From positions 12,645,338 to 12,709,337 of the forward strand of contig NC_088302.1 of assembly GCF_032854445.1 (NCBI RefSeq): DNA of 64,000 bases, written 5' to 3'. This document shows positions 12,506-23,344 of this stretch, piece after piece (position 1 is the first letter of the stretch; each line of letters opens with the position of its first letter). The notes under the pieces are model-generated. The model was not told the DNA's origin, made no database searches, and worked only from the letters and a program-made list of their open reading frames with translations. A program made the translations under genes and the position numbers. This DNA comes from Liolophura sinensis. Taxonomy: Eukaryota > Mollusca > Polyplacophora > Chitonida > Chitonidae.

Positions 12506-15110
12506 TATAAATATAAGCGCCATGTCCGACGTTCGCATACCATTCGTACTCCGTAAATGGCGTTCCAACTCTATAATCGCATGATCCATTTCCAAAACAA
12601 CGTTCAACACTAGCTCTCAAAGACAGAGGTATGTAAGAAATTATACAAATAGGAAATAAAGTCGGTAACACCTAAGAAGAAGCGGTCATCACTTTTCAAT
12701 GATGCCGGGCAGAAAGTGGATATTCCAGGCATGAATTCCATATCAAAGTTCAAATTCGTAGTCCATGAATGAGTTCCAATTCAAATAACAATTAAACAAG
12801 GTATCTCAGTCGCGCTTTGATGGCAAGTCTTTATAAAGGCATCATGCAGATGAAATGAGCATGGCTGCCTTTACAGCCCCTGGCCACAGGTTAAGCACTA
12901 TTAGATACAGTTCGAAAATGACGAGCGTTACAGACCTTAACCGAACAGGTTGTGATTCAAAAGTAACGGATGATTACGGCTTTCCTGTTAACGCGTAAGG
13001 ATTTCATACTAAAACAGGCGCCATCTATGATGTTACACATGATATGCTGGTCTGTATAAAAGTTCTCTACAAGATGGACTGTTACACTCAGCAACCAGTG
13101 CCATCTATGTTGTTAGATACCATGTACACGATAGACATGTACATAAGGATAACAGCGCCGTCTATGTGGTAGATCACCAAGGAGATTCTGAACGCTCTGT
13201 CAATACCTGCCAACGAAAGTGTTATACTCATAAGATAATAATTAAAGATAATTTACAATATCAAAATTGAAATTATCCCTTTTGTCGTAAAAGCGGCGTG
13301 AAAGGAGACCTTGTTGGTCTTTGTACAGATATAGATCTAAATAAGATGTACCATCAGGACTATCTGTCGTCTCCTTTAAATCTAATGAAGTCGCACAGAT
13401 TTCCTTCACCGCTTCAGCAACATGGGGGTTATTTAACGCAAGTAGATCATCAATATACCGCTTGGTGAATGAAAAGGATCAAGCTTTAAAGATATGACTT
13501 TTAAGTAATTTCTGCATATAGTCGTATTCATATGAAAACAGGTATAGGCCTGTCAAAAGAGGCGCACAATTGGTACCCACTGGAATACCTATGCACTGTT
13601 GGTAAATGGTATCCCCGAATTTCACATAGACGTTATTAATGAGAAATTCAAGTAATTCAATAAATAATGTAACATCCCATGAGTGGTAACCTTTATAAAT
13701 AGTAGAACTACAATAAACCTTATTGCTTCTGACGTTAATGTAACAGTGGCCTGTTTTAGTAAATACAGAGACAATTAACGAAGATATTCTTTCAATAAGA
13801 TCTTTGTGAGGAATTGTAGTCTGGAGAGTAGAGAAATCCCATGTGGATACGTCTTTATACGGTATATGCATATGAGCATTAAGTTCTGTAAGACGTTTGG
13901 AGTTGTTAAGAATTCACATGCAGTTGACACCTGAATTTTTTGTTATGGCACAACAATACTTATTCCAAAATGACTTTACTTCTTGTAACTCACTCGTAAG
14001 TAGGGATGACAAGAGTTTGGTGGTACAACTTCTTGAACCCGCAATAAATCGAGCCTTGTATGGGGATTTATGCATTTTAAGGATCCGGTGACGTATTTCT
14101 GTATGACGGGTAGTTATATTTAGGCGCCTTTCTTTAACAAAGTTTTTGTGTTTATTAAATAGTTCCTCCAGAGTACATGTGGTAGCAGAATACACGGATG
14201 TTGTTGTAGATGTACATAGCTCTTGAACAAGAATTTGATAATAATTCTTGCAAATAAACATGACATTATTACGAGCCTTGTCTGCTACAGTGATGACAAA
14301 TTTACTATGAAGGTCAGCGGGTGTTTCTTGCACAGTGGGATCCTTCAAAACCTGTTTAACTCTAGGAAGAGCATCAATGTCTATGCTGGGTATAACTAAA
14401 CTAACCTTCTTTTTGAGAATCTCAAGCCAATCGTTAAGTACCAAAGAATCCACTTTCTCCCGTTTTGACCATTTTTTAACATATTCCTCAAGCACCGAGA
14501 TGATATTTTTTATGTTGGATCTAAGGTTGACATTTCTCTTTACTCTTTACTTTGGACCTCTCACAAAGAGATTCCGAAGATCATGATTGTTAATGATATT
14601 TAGGTGACCAGTCAGGACATATTTACATTAGACTTAGATAAAAACTGAGGATTCACAATCACAGTTATAGCCGCCAGAAGTATATGTCGCCAAACCGAAC
14701 TGGGGATAATTGAAATATTTAGAAGCGATAGGCTTTGTATTCTTATAGGATATGCAAGGGGGCTCTTGGATATTAAAATAATTAGGCGTGGCACTACGAA
14801 CATCAGGTTCATTAAAGATGAGTGGTAGGTTAATTAAATCAAGGCCTCAGTCTACGTACTTTATCTTCAGGAAGAGTCGATCGTGTTGGTTTTCAATTGT
14901 AGTTACAGGGCGATAAAATCGAAAATACGATAATTCTTGGCACAGAAGTACAAGGTCAGGTGGAACATTAAACCTGTGTATGTTACTGGATACGTCTTGA
15001 ACTGATTGTTTTAGCAAATTAAATGGCAGTGCATATAATACTGTGCTTAGAGCATGCATGCTATTGTTGTCATACGACAATCCTACTAAATAGCTAACAG
15101 TAACATGTTT
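12506..15110 (-). mobile_element. Penelope-like (YIDD reverse transcriptase) retroelement, copy 1
   Basis: About 2.6 kb: degraded coding region at 15110-13235, then a 3' untranslated part of about 730 bp that is repeated at 61866-62577 and 3515-3797. Relative to copy 2 it has lost about 190 bp at 13232, which removed the end of the coding region. Its 3' end adjoins a remnant of the gypsy LTR. Confidence 0.7.
13242..15080 (-). pseudogene. Penelope-like reverse transcriptase, broken
   Basis: In coding order: an N-terminal block (14847-15080); GGYNCDCESSVF near 14640-14680; GHLNIINNHDLRNLFVRGPK (about 14550-14615), with an in-frame TAA at 14547-14549; VLEEYVKKWSKREKVDSL (about 14440-14495); then the RT domain with WDFSTLQTTIPH (about 13800-13840), IGIPVGTNCAPLLTGLYLF (about 13540-13600) and the catalytic RYIDDLLALNN (YIDD at 13446-13457). 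It ends SYLDLYL...RRFYDKRDNFNFDIV. The GTNCAPLL and YDKRDxFNF strings are typical of a widespread invertebrate RT group that I place with Penelope-like elements. No GIY-YIG endonuclease was seen. The RT call is firm; the clade call is less so. Confidence 0.75.
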
Positions 15111-15269
15111 GTGAATCTTCCTCCTACCATGACTGTGAGGTCGATGTTTATGGTATTTGAATAAATTTGTTATGATTTGTTATGAGTCACGTGGTTGGCT
15201 AGACGTTACATTACCGATTCCCATAACGTTATCATTAGCACCTTCCCATAGCGTTATCATAAGCACGTT

Positions 15270-17060
15270 GAGGCTATTATTATGAAAACATTGTGTATTT
15301 GATGAAGAAATTAAAACGGGCAGTACGGAAAAACATTGAACCTTGAGTGGCACATTTCTAATATCCCGATTTTATGTCGCAGCTAACCCAGCCAAAGCTG
15401 GATTCCAGTACCCGAACTCACAAAACAAGGGTCGATGCATTTATCGAGTGAGCCAGTAAATGCACGAACTAAAGAATAAGACCAAATGATAAGACCATGG
15501 CTGGCTAAGTTCAAAAAGCTTGTAGCTTAGAGCCCAGTTAAGTGCTCGACGCTGATCAACAATGATCAGCAATGAGGTGCCAGGGAAGAGCTTGATGTTG
15601 GGTGATTTTGAGTTTCTATAACCCGAGAGACACACTTAAAATTAAAACACACACACACTCTAGAACGCTGTGAGCAGTCAGACTTCTTCCAGATGTGAGT
15701 GACAGATTTGTCTCCAGGTTTTGTTGACATCATGACATTCCATGATCAAGAATCCGTGGTCGGAAAATGATGTAATACTCCACTGTCACACAGTTGCAGA
15801 TAGTTTGTACCCCCCAAAAAGTAGTAGGACAAATGGCAGGTGCGAGATGAAGTCCAGCATATATGAGTGCAAAGACATATGCTCAAAGCATGTAGTGGGA
15901 TGACATTTTCTCCAACGGTTTTTTTATTCAAGCCACTCCCATTCCCCAGACTTATCAAACCTAAGACTTTAAAACGGACTACATCTGCTCTTCCTGTCTA
16001 GCGCTGGGAGTCTAGCTAAGCAATGGGTGGCAAGGTGTCAGTGTACTGTGTACTGGATGATGCAACATGGCGTTACGGCGCAGCATCTTGACGTTCAAAT
16101 TGGCCTGGTGCCAGGAGGCTTTTAGGCCGCGCCAGTGGCCATTTGTTCATATGAAGACAGCGTTTGATTTATTTATTTATTTATTAATTTTTTACTTTGT
16201 CAACGGTGACTTTTGTGGGCTCAGGACACTGGGATGCCTGGAATGAACCACCGACATTTATTAAATTATTGACGAACTTTTCGTGTTCTTCATACTGGTA
16301 GGGGACAAGGGATGCCTGCCTATTATCCTCACTAAGGCCGGTAAATGGCCAGGATTGAACCGACACTTTGTGGGTTCTAGCCATTGAAAGACAGCAAAAA
16401 GCCGGTGCAGTGATGACCACCGTGCACAAGTACTGGTAATCACTAAATCACTGACACTCATTACAGGAGTATCATCATGACAGTTAGAAAGTGATAGATT
16501 GTCTTACACGCTATCAAAGTGATTGAGATCGTCTTAAATATTTTTTAACAGTTGCAAGATTTGTTTGCAAGGTTGTTTCCAACTGCTGGATTGGAAATGT
16601 TGTTACGATTTCTTAATGGCTGAATGTCGCTGTACAGGATTTTAATTAATGCATCACTTGACGTCCGACGTAGAAATTGGATTAGGTTTGGACTTGTTTT
16701 TAATAGCAATGCTATAACAGCGTACACGGAGTAAAGCTTCACAGAAACAACATTTCCAATACAGCTGTGCGGACACATCGGAGTACTTTCTCATGGAATA
16801 CGTGATTGTAAAGGTTAAGTGAACCAAGTTTATCTTTCAACCGGGAACACTTTTCAATATCGCTGTCAATTCCGCGTGTCAATAGGACCCTAAACACAAA
16901 CTCGCCGCCTTGGAGGAACAATGTCTTCGCGCAAGGATGAACAACGGCTTAGTGGTCACAAACACTAATGTTTTGAGTAGAGCTTCTTCTATTGCAGAAG
17001 GATTAGCTGGGTTTTTTTTCAATAAAGAAGTTAGAACAGACAATAATGAAAAATCATTCC
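15270..17060 (+). repeat. R composite repeat, copy 2 (blocks A, D, E, F, G)
   Basis: Block A (ccagccaaagctggattcca) is followed by D (gtgacagatttgtctccag), E (ctggtgccaggaggctttta), F (tgtgggctcaggacactggg) and G (cgtacacggagtaaagcttc). Each string recurs nearly unchanged in the other copies at 17.06-18.3, 23.3-24.7 and 28.8-31.6 kb. Confidence 0.75.
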
Positions 17061-18335
17061 ATATTGCGTGGTACATTTCTAATATCCCGATTTAAACAAC
17101 AACTAAACCAGCCAAAGCTGGATTCCAGTACCCTATGCCTCATAGAACAAGGGCTGATGCATTTAGCGAGTGAGCCAGTAAATGCAAGTAAAGAATAAGA
17201 TCAAATGATTGGACTAAGACAGGTTAGCGATAAGGTAAATCCTGCCACTTGGGGGTTGACAATTGGGTCTAACATTTTCTTGTCAAACAATTATTGCCGC
17301 TGTGGAAAATAATGTTGTGACAATCCAAACGACACAAGTGAAAAGGTTTTTTTTGCAACACAGGTGTGATAAGGAATCAAAAGTTTTTTACAATCTGAAC
17401 GGAACACTGTCCGCTGAAGCTGAAGGATAAATCTGTCCTTGACACAGACCAGCCGCAGCATTAATGGCTTCTATGGTAGGATGCCATCGCCTGACAAGCA
17501 CCCATACCGGCAATATACGAGGGTTGTCCTATTTGGTGGCTAGTGTATCGTACTCAGACGACTGCATGATGGCGGGGAAATGAGAAACAGACTACTTGTT
17601 GAAGCACCTTATCAAAAGCACTTGCCACAATTTGAAGTGTTTCCTGAGGTGATCGTGGAACTGACAAGCTTCATACACATAATGGGCACTGACGTCAGGT
17701 ATAGTGAAGTTTAAACAATAAGTGCTGATGTCCTCACCAAAAGGAAGGGCCCTGTTTAGAGTAACTGTACACATGGCATAAGTCGATGGCATAAGTCGAT
17801 GGGGGTGTTCGATATCAAACGGAATTCCATCTTTCGAAAGCACAGTTTGCTTGTTATTTTACAGAAGCCTTCTTCAATCGAACACGATAAGGCAATCCCT
17901 CTGTTATTAGATAGGGTTGGATTACAAACACAGAATGCACCTGTTGGGCTTTCAGAAAGACTTTTCCACCGTTTTTGTTTCAGGTGGTCTCCAGGAAAGA
18001 GCTAGGTGTTGGGTGATTTCGAGTGTCTAATACCCGAGGGACTGACTGAAAAGAGAAAACTACAAGGCTGTGAATAGATGTGAGTTACAGATTTGTCCCC
18101 AGTTCTTGTTGGCACCATGGCATTCCAGGGTCTAGAATCCGTTGTGGGGAAAATGATGTTATGTACCATAGCTTTATACCCATGATTGCCAGACGCTGGC
18201 AGATAATTTGTACCTCAAAAACGTACGAGAACAAATGGCAGTTGCTCAATGAAATTCGACATATATGAGTGCATAGACATATGCTCAAAGTATACAGCGG
18301 AATGACACATTCTCCTATGGTGGCTGATAGCGACC
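17061..18335 (+). repeat. R composite repeat, copy 3 (blocks A, B, C, D)
   Basis: It starts with another block A immediately after block G of copy 2 (tggtacatttctaatatccc), giving a G-to-A junction. Blocks B (acattttcttgtcaaacaat), C (cattaatggcttctatggta) and D follow. A GC-rich stretch begins right after D at about 18345. Confidence 0.75.
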
Positions 18336-18344
18336 ATTTTTACT

Positions 18345-18425
18345 GCGCCTTCCTCGCCTCCGCGGGGGGCGCGGAGATCGCCGTTCCGCGACCTCCGCGT
18401 CCCTACGGAAGACGCAGAGGGCACG
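18345..18425. other. GC-rich stretch with a hairpin
   Basis: About 80 bases far richer in G+C than anything near. ctccgcg and cgcggag form a perfect 7-bp stem around five G. Further ctccgcg and acgcagagg strings follow. It begins right after R block D. No gene was recognised. Confidence 0.5.
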
Positions 18426-19389
18426 GTTTTAACAAAAACGAGTTTATATATTCACAGATATTCACAGTTTCGCACTTGTGTATCAAAATTGACAAAGGGA
18501 GGAAAAAGGGCGCAGAGCAGGGTAGCTGTATCCCTGAAGCAACAAATACACCAGCCTTACCACTGACTTCATATATGACAAGACCTTACTATCAGGTGAA
18601 TAGATCTTACACTGACTGTAAATAATCTGCAGATATCTCTAATATCACTAAATGAAATCTAACGGTCCCAATAACGTATGGCCTCTACCGTTATCACTGA
18701 TGGTAAATACCAGTGTGTTACATTGTTTTTCACCGTAACTATCTGAATTACAGATATCATTAGACTATACTGGTAAAAAAAGTTACACAAGTATAACATG
18801 ATGTTACTACATTATGCATTTATACACAGTCAGCTTACCAACGCAATCTAAGCGACAGTCACAAGTATGTGTCTCGTCCGGCATGCTATTCCACCAGTAA
18901 ACACCTGTAGATACCCAGGTCAGCACTTCAAACAGGTCAGTGACCAGCATTCCGCATCAATAAATGATGTACAAAGTTCTGTGTCTAGCAGTCTTGTTTT
19001 TGTAATGACTTTTAAACCGTAACTAACAAATCTATTATGAATAAGGTGGATTAAACGACCAATCATCTCATGGCATGAACGGACAATAACACCAATTCCA
19101 ACGTGACAATTATGTGATTTTCCGTGAACAGGATCAAGCGATCCGTGACGAAATAACATGAATTCAGAATTACTTCAGGTTTACGCTTTTAACAGATGCC
19201 TGAATCATGGGTAAACAAATGTCACTGATTATGACTTAAGCCGCATACAAATCGTTTATCAACAAGATTGGTCGGATACTCGTCCGCATCGGAACATTAA
19301 CGATGATGGCGTCAATCCCAAAAACATGCTAACCTTGAGGTCAGAAAAGGCCAACCAATGGCTTAGACAATTTAATCTTACATAACGGT
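18426..19389. other. Unassigned sequence upstream of the decayed transposon gene
   Basis: No domain was recognised. The last 100 bases (frame TLRSEKANQWL near 19335) could be the start of the decayed gene. Confidence 0.5.
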
Positions 19390-22360
19390 ATACACAGGGC
19401 GATAACTCAAACTTAACACAAACATGGGAGCAGATTTATAACCTCTGCCCACATACAGAGAAGAAAGTAGCTGAAGAATTTAGGCAGAAAAACGGAGAGG
19501 GGCTTGGATACCACCGCAAGTGCTATCAACGTTTTACATGCAGAAAGCGCATTGAACAGGGTAAAGAGCACAAGGACAACGGTCATCTCAGACCACTGTG
19601 ACTGAAATTAGTGAACATGAAAGCGAAGAACTATCTGTAGGAGCTCGTCCTATTCTCCGGTCGCAGTTACCGTCATCCTCATCAGTTAGACGGTCAGTTC
19701 ATGTCCTACCGGAGATAAGGTTTCATAAAGCCACACACAACGTATAAATAAACTACCTACATGTACATGTGCAGGATATTATGTAAATATACACATACAG
19801 TTGTAATAAAGCTACACAACTACTTTTGAATAAACTACCTACGAGTAGGTGTGCCGGCTATATAAATATATACATAAACTGTCAACAAAGCAAATTATCA
19901 TCTGAACCCTCACACACACAGTTCGATGTGTGTCTGTATTTTAGTTCACAAATCTAGGTATCGCTACAACCGTTAGTTAAAGCAGAATTTCTTTGCAACA
20001 AGTATTGCTACATAGTAGCAGTTTGACTACAATAAAAATATCACAATGTGGTAGATTCTCTTGAAGCGTTCTGTTTTTGACCGTGCAGAGAAAGCATGTT
20101 AGTTAATGCTAATTCTTCAATCGCATAACTCAGTGCATCAGTTCTAGTGCTTTTGAACAGTTTATGAAGGACTATACAGAGTACACAGTCATGGGGCCCA
20201 ATGAGAATGCCATGTATGGATTATGGACATCATATCTTCAGATGGTTGAACAACTTTTGTTGTTTTTGAGAGCAACAAGAACTGGGAACTGGAATCTTCA
20301 CCTGTCGGCAGTCCAGAATATGCTTCCGTGGTTTTTCGCACATGGTAGAATCAACTACTCCAGGTATCTTCACGTTTACTACATGGAAATGAGAGCCCTT
20401 CCACAAGCCAATCCATCCATTCATACTAAGCTTATAGATGAGGAATTTGCAGTGAAACGCCAAGATCACCATGGCTTTGACATGACAGCTTGTGATCAAA
20501 TTATAGAACAAACATTTAACAGGAACTGCAACACAGGGTGGCTTGACCAGTATTACATTAATCAAGGGTGCTGTGCATCGATTGATTCTCAGCCAACCGT
20601 CCAGAGCTGCTATCACAAATGCCTGCTTTAGAATGTCCTCAGATACATGTAGGTCCTTGGCAACTTCTCGTAGAGAATCCAACAATTCGAGAGTGCAGAA
20701 AGATGAGCAAACCGTACAGGATGTTATGGAGACAATCACACAATTTACATACCCATTCTCCACACAAGAAGGTGATGAACTGGTAAACAAATGCTCTTGA
20801 AAGGTGGCTCTTGTTGATATTAAAGAAAACATACGGAGTCAGCCTACAAACACGGTGAAGAAGCATTTAATGTTTTCATCACAGAGCGTTTCCTCGATGG
20901 GAAGAAGGACATATTTGAAAAGCTTGTTCTGCCACGTTTTCTAACTTTCTATCACATCGACCAGAAAACGAAGTCAAAGATTGAGCTCTTATATTCATCA
21001 GCAAAAGAAGACCGTTAATTACCAACTCGAACGTTGATTGTAGCACAGGAGAAAGGGCTTGACTTAAAAGACGTTTTAAGGTATGCTTTAAGTTCCTCTC
21101 CCTCAGCCTTGGCAATCTTTTATGGAAGTATGGCACACACTAACAAGGCAGCTCTGATGCACGAGGTAGTAAGGAATATGTAGATATTCCAACGTCTTCA
21201 AACAACGTTCTCATTATTTATGCAATGACATACATACAACAACAGCGACATGTTCCTGAGACATTTGGACTGTTTGACTTTGTAGCTGATCGGTACCATT
21301 CCAAACCAACCAAACTCTATGAGAGGGAAAAAAGATCATCAAAAGGGACAGGCACAAATAAGAATTACCAGATCAGATCAGAAGATGCCAAAACAAATCT
21401 CTAAATTCCTTGCATGTGGCTGATCAACTTTCAGATGTTAAAGTTTACGCAACTGCAGGAGACACCTGTTTCAGATTCTACGTATCTACCTCCAGAACTG
21501 TTTGAAGTTCAGGAAATCATGCAGTTGAAATCTGACCAAGAAGAAGCTGATGCAAGAATGTTTCTGCATGATTACCACAGGGAGTCACAGGGAGACTCTG
21601 ACATTGCCATTTATACTGTCGACACACTTGTGTTTATTCTTGCATTATATGTATCAACTCTTCTAAAGAATCGCACTCTCCTTCAGCTGCTCTCTGTATC
21701 TCGCTACAAAAACTGCAAGAGTACTTGGAAATAATGTGGTAGATGCTTTGATTGGGCTCCATCCATTCACCGGATGTGACACTGTCAGCGACTTTCAGGG
21801 TAAAGGTAAAATCAAAGCCTTAATGCTGATCATGAAATTCCCCACTTACACAAAGGCCTGTTCAGACCTAGGGAAAGTATGGCTAGTTTTTGATTCCTTG
21901 CAGAAGACGTTGGCAAAGGTTGTGTGTGAGCTGTATGGCTGGGTTGACTCGAACTCCATGAACACTGCACGTCACAACGTCTTCAGATGTGGGCAGGTCA
22001 CTGATTGTAAATTGCCACCAAATGGAGACAGTCTATATTTACATGTTATGAGGGCAAATTACCAAACAAGTGTACAGATCTTTTTTGCTACAAAACAGCA
22101 GTGCTCTTGGTCCGACAGGTCATGGCTGGAAGATAACAGACTCCAACATCAGTATCTGTTGGTCGACTATGCCCGTAGCATCAGACCAGATTCGTAAGAA
22201 TGTCAAACGTGGCTGTCAGAAGAGTTCTTGCGATTCTCATAAACACTCATGTAAGAAGGCTGGTATGGACTGTACGGATATGTGTCAATGTAGCGGATGC
22301 CAAAATCGTCAGAACTTTGATCTGCAGGAAGACAGTGACAGTGATAACTCCGCTGATTAG
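19390..22360 (+). pseudogene. Decayed transposon-associated gene with PIN/FEN-nuclease-like second half
   Basis: About 3 kb of collinear fragments in changing frames match a large multi-copy protein family I know from cnidarian and mollusc genomes, normally annotated as uncharacterised. In order: a GYHRKCYQRFT motif (about 19500-19545); a block with GNWNLHL, PWFFAHGRINYSRYL and ACDQIIEQ (20164-20631); a frameshift to KGAVHRLILSQ (from about 20565); a GEEAFNVFITERF block (about 20855-20890); LIVAQEKGLDLKDVL (about 21030-21080); DFVADRY and an ERxKR stretch (about 21275-21335); QEEADARMFLH then VDTLVFIL (21535-21640); GLHPFTGCD and GKGKIKA (21740-21820); and a Cys-rich tail with CKKAGMDCTDMCQCSGC (about 22250-22305). 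The EAD, D-x-D and GCD...GxGK spacing resembles the acidic cluster and helix-two-turn-helix of FEN/XPG nucleases. The second Asp of the usual D-T-D is Leu here. Stops and at least three frameshifts make it non-functional. The stretch 19720-20160 has no coding match and may be an intron. Confidence 0.75.
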
Positions 22361-23344
22361 AACTCTTATTATTGCTGTCTTAAAAATACTGTTTATAAAT
22401 TGTGTGACTGGTAGCATTTCAGTTCACAATAACTGACTACACTGCTTTTTTGTTGAATGTAGAATAACAGATGAAGTCTTCCGCCTTTATGAACATTCTT
22501 GCATTTACTTGACACGTTACTTTGAAACTAAGATCTTCTGTTTTTCAGCTATGGGTTTTTCCGGTACTAGTAATTAAGTTTTTGACAGTAAATTTTCTGT
22601 GTAGGGAAATTGATTGTGGCCATATGCCATTTTCCATATCTATCACTGGCTTGGATTAATGACAGCTAGGAGAGGGTCGTGGCCGCATGGTTAACGTGCT
22701 CGCCTTTAAATCACAATACCACATGAGACGTGGTTTCAATCCCATTCTCGGACAGGGAGCTTTCAAGAAGGGTGGTCTGTTGTGGGTGGTCTTACGTGCA
22801 GCCGTTCGTTGGACATACGCTGCTTTCCACCACTGTGACATACGCTAGTGTGTCAGATGTGGGAGAGTTCGTCAGTTACTTGCCAAAGGTCGACGGTTTA
22901 CCATAAGTAAAAGATTCTTGAGTATGATGTTAAGCAACAATCAAAAAAATAAAAAGAGAAATGACAGCTAATGCTGTGAACTTTCTCTTACATGCTGAAA
23001 GCAACTATTTCATGATGTCATGAACGTCAATGATGCATTTATAATTCTTCAACAAACATATGTCCAGACAGGTGTAATTTACAAAATATATCGAAACTTA
23101 ACCTGTACAGTTACTCAAGGGCTGTTATGTTTATAAACCATATGTTTCTAGGTACATGGCAGGTGAGATTCATGAAGTATTTGATTGGTGCACCGTTCAG
23201 TCCTGAGAAAAAAAAACAACTCCTCCTTGAATGCCTGGTTTTCATTAATAAACAAATATTTTCAGTCGAACATTGGTGAATGTAGACTTCAAATTTCTAA
23301 GCACTTTGACAGATTCGGCCCATGGCCTACATGTTAACAATTTA
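22361..23344. other. Sequence between the decayed gene and R copy 4
   Basis: Holds the S3 SINE at 22669-22959. Otherwise nothing recognised. Confidence 0.6.
22669..22959 (+). mobile_element. Complete tRNA-derived SINE, family S3, with 11-bp TSD
   Basis: The head has an A-box-like TGGCCGCATGG (about 22680-22690) and a B box GGTTTCAATCC (22732-22742). The tail is an A-rich aatcaaaaaaataaaaagag. The flanking repeat aatgacagcta occurs at 22658-22668 and 22960-22970. It is the only copy of this family seen here. Confidence 0.85.

Noticed and set aside
18269-18625. 118-codon plus-strand ORF rich in Arg and Pro
   Set aside because: It spans the end of an R copy and the GC-rich stretch; its composition explains the open frame.
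20230-20832. 200-codon minus-strand ORF, the longest in the window
   Set aside because: It lies antisense to the decayed transposon gene, whose plus-strand motifs are recognised; this is a shadow frame.
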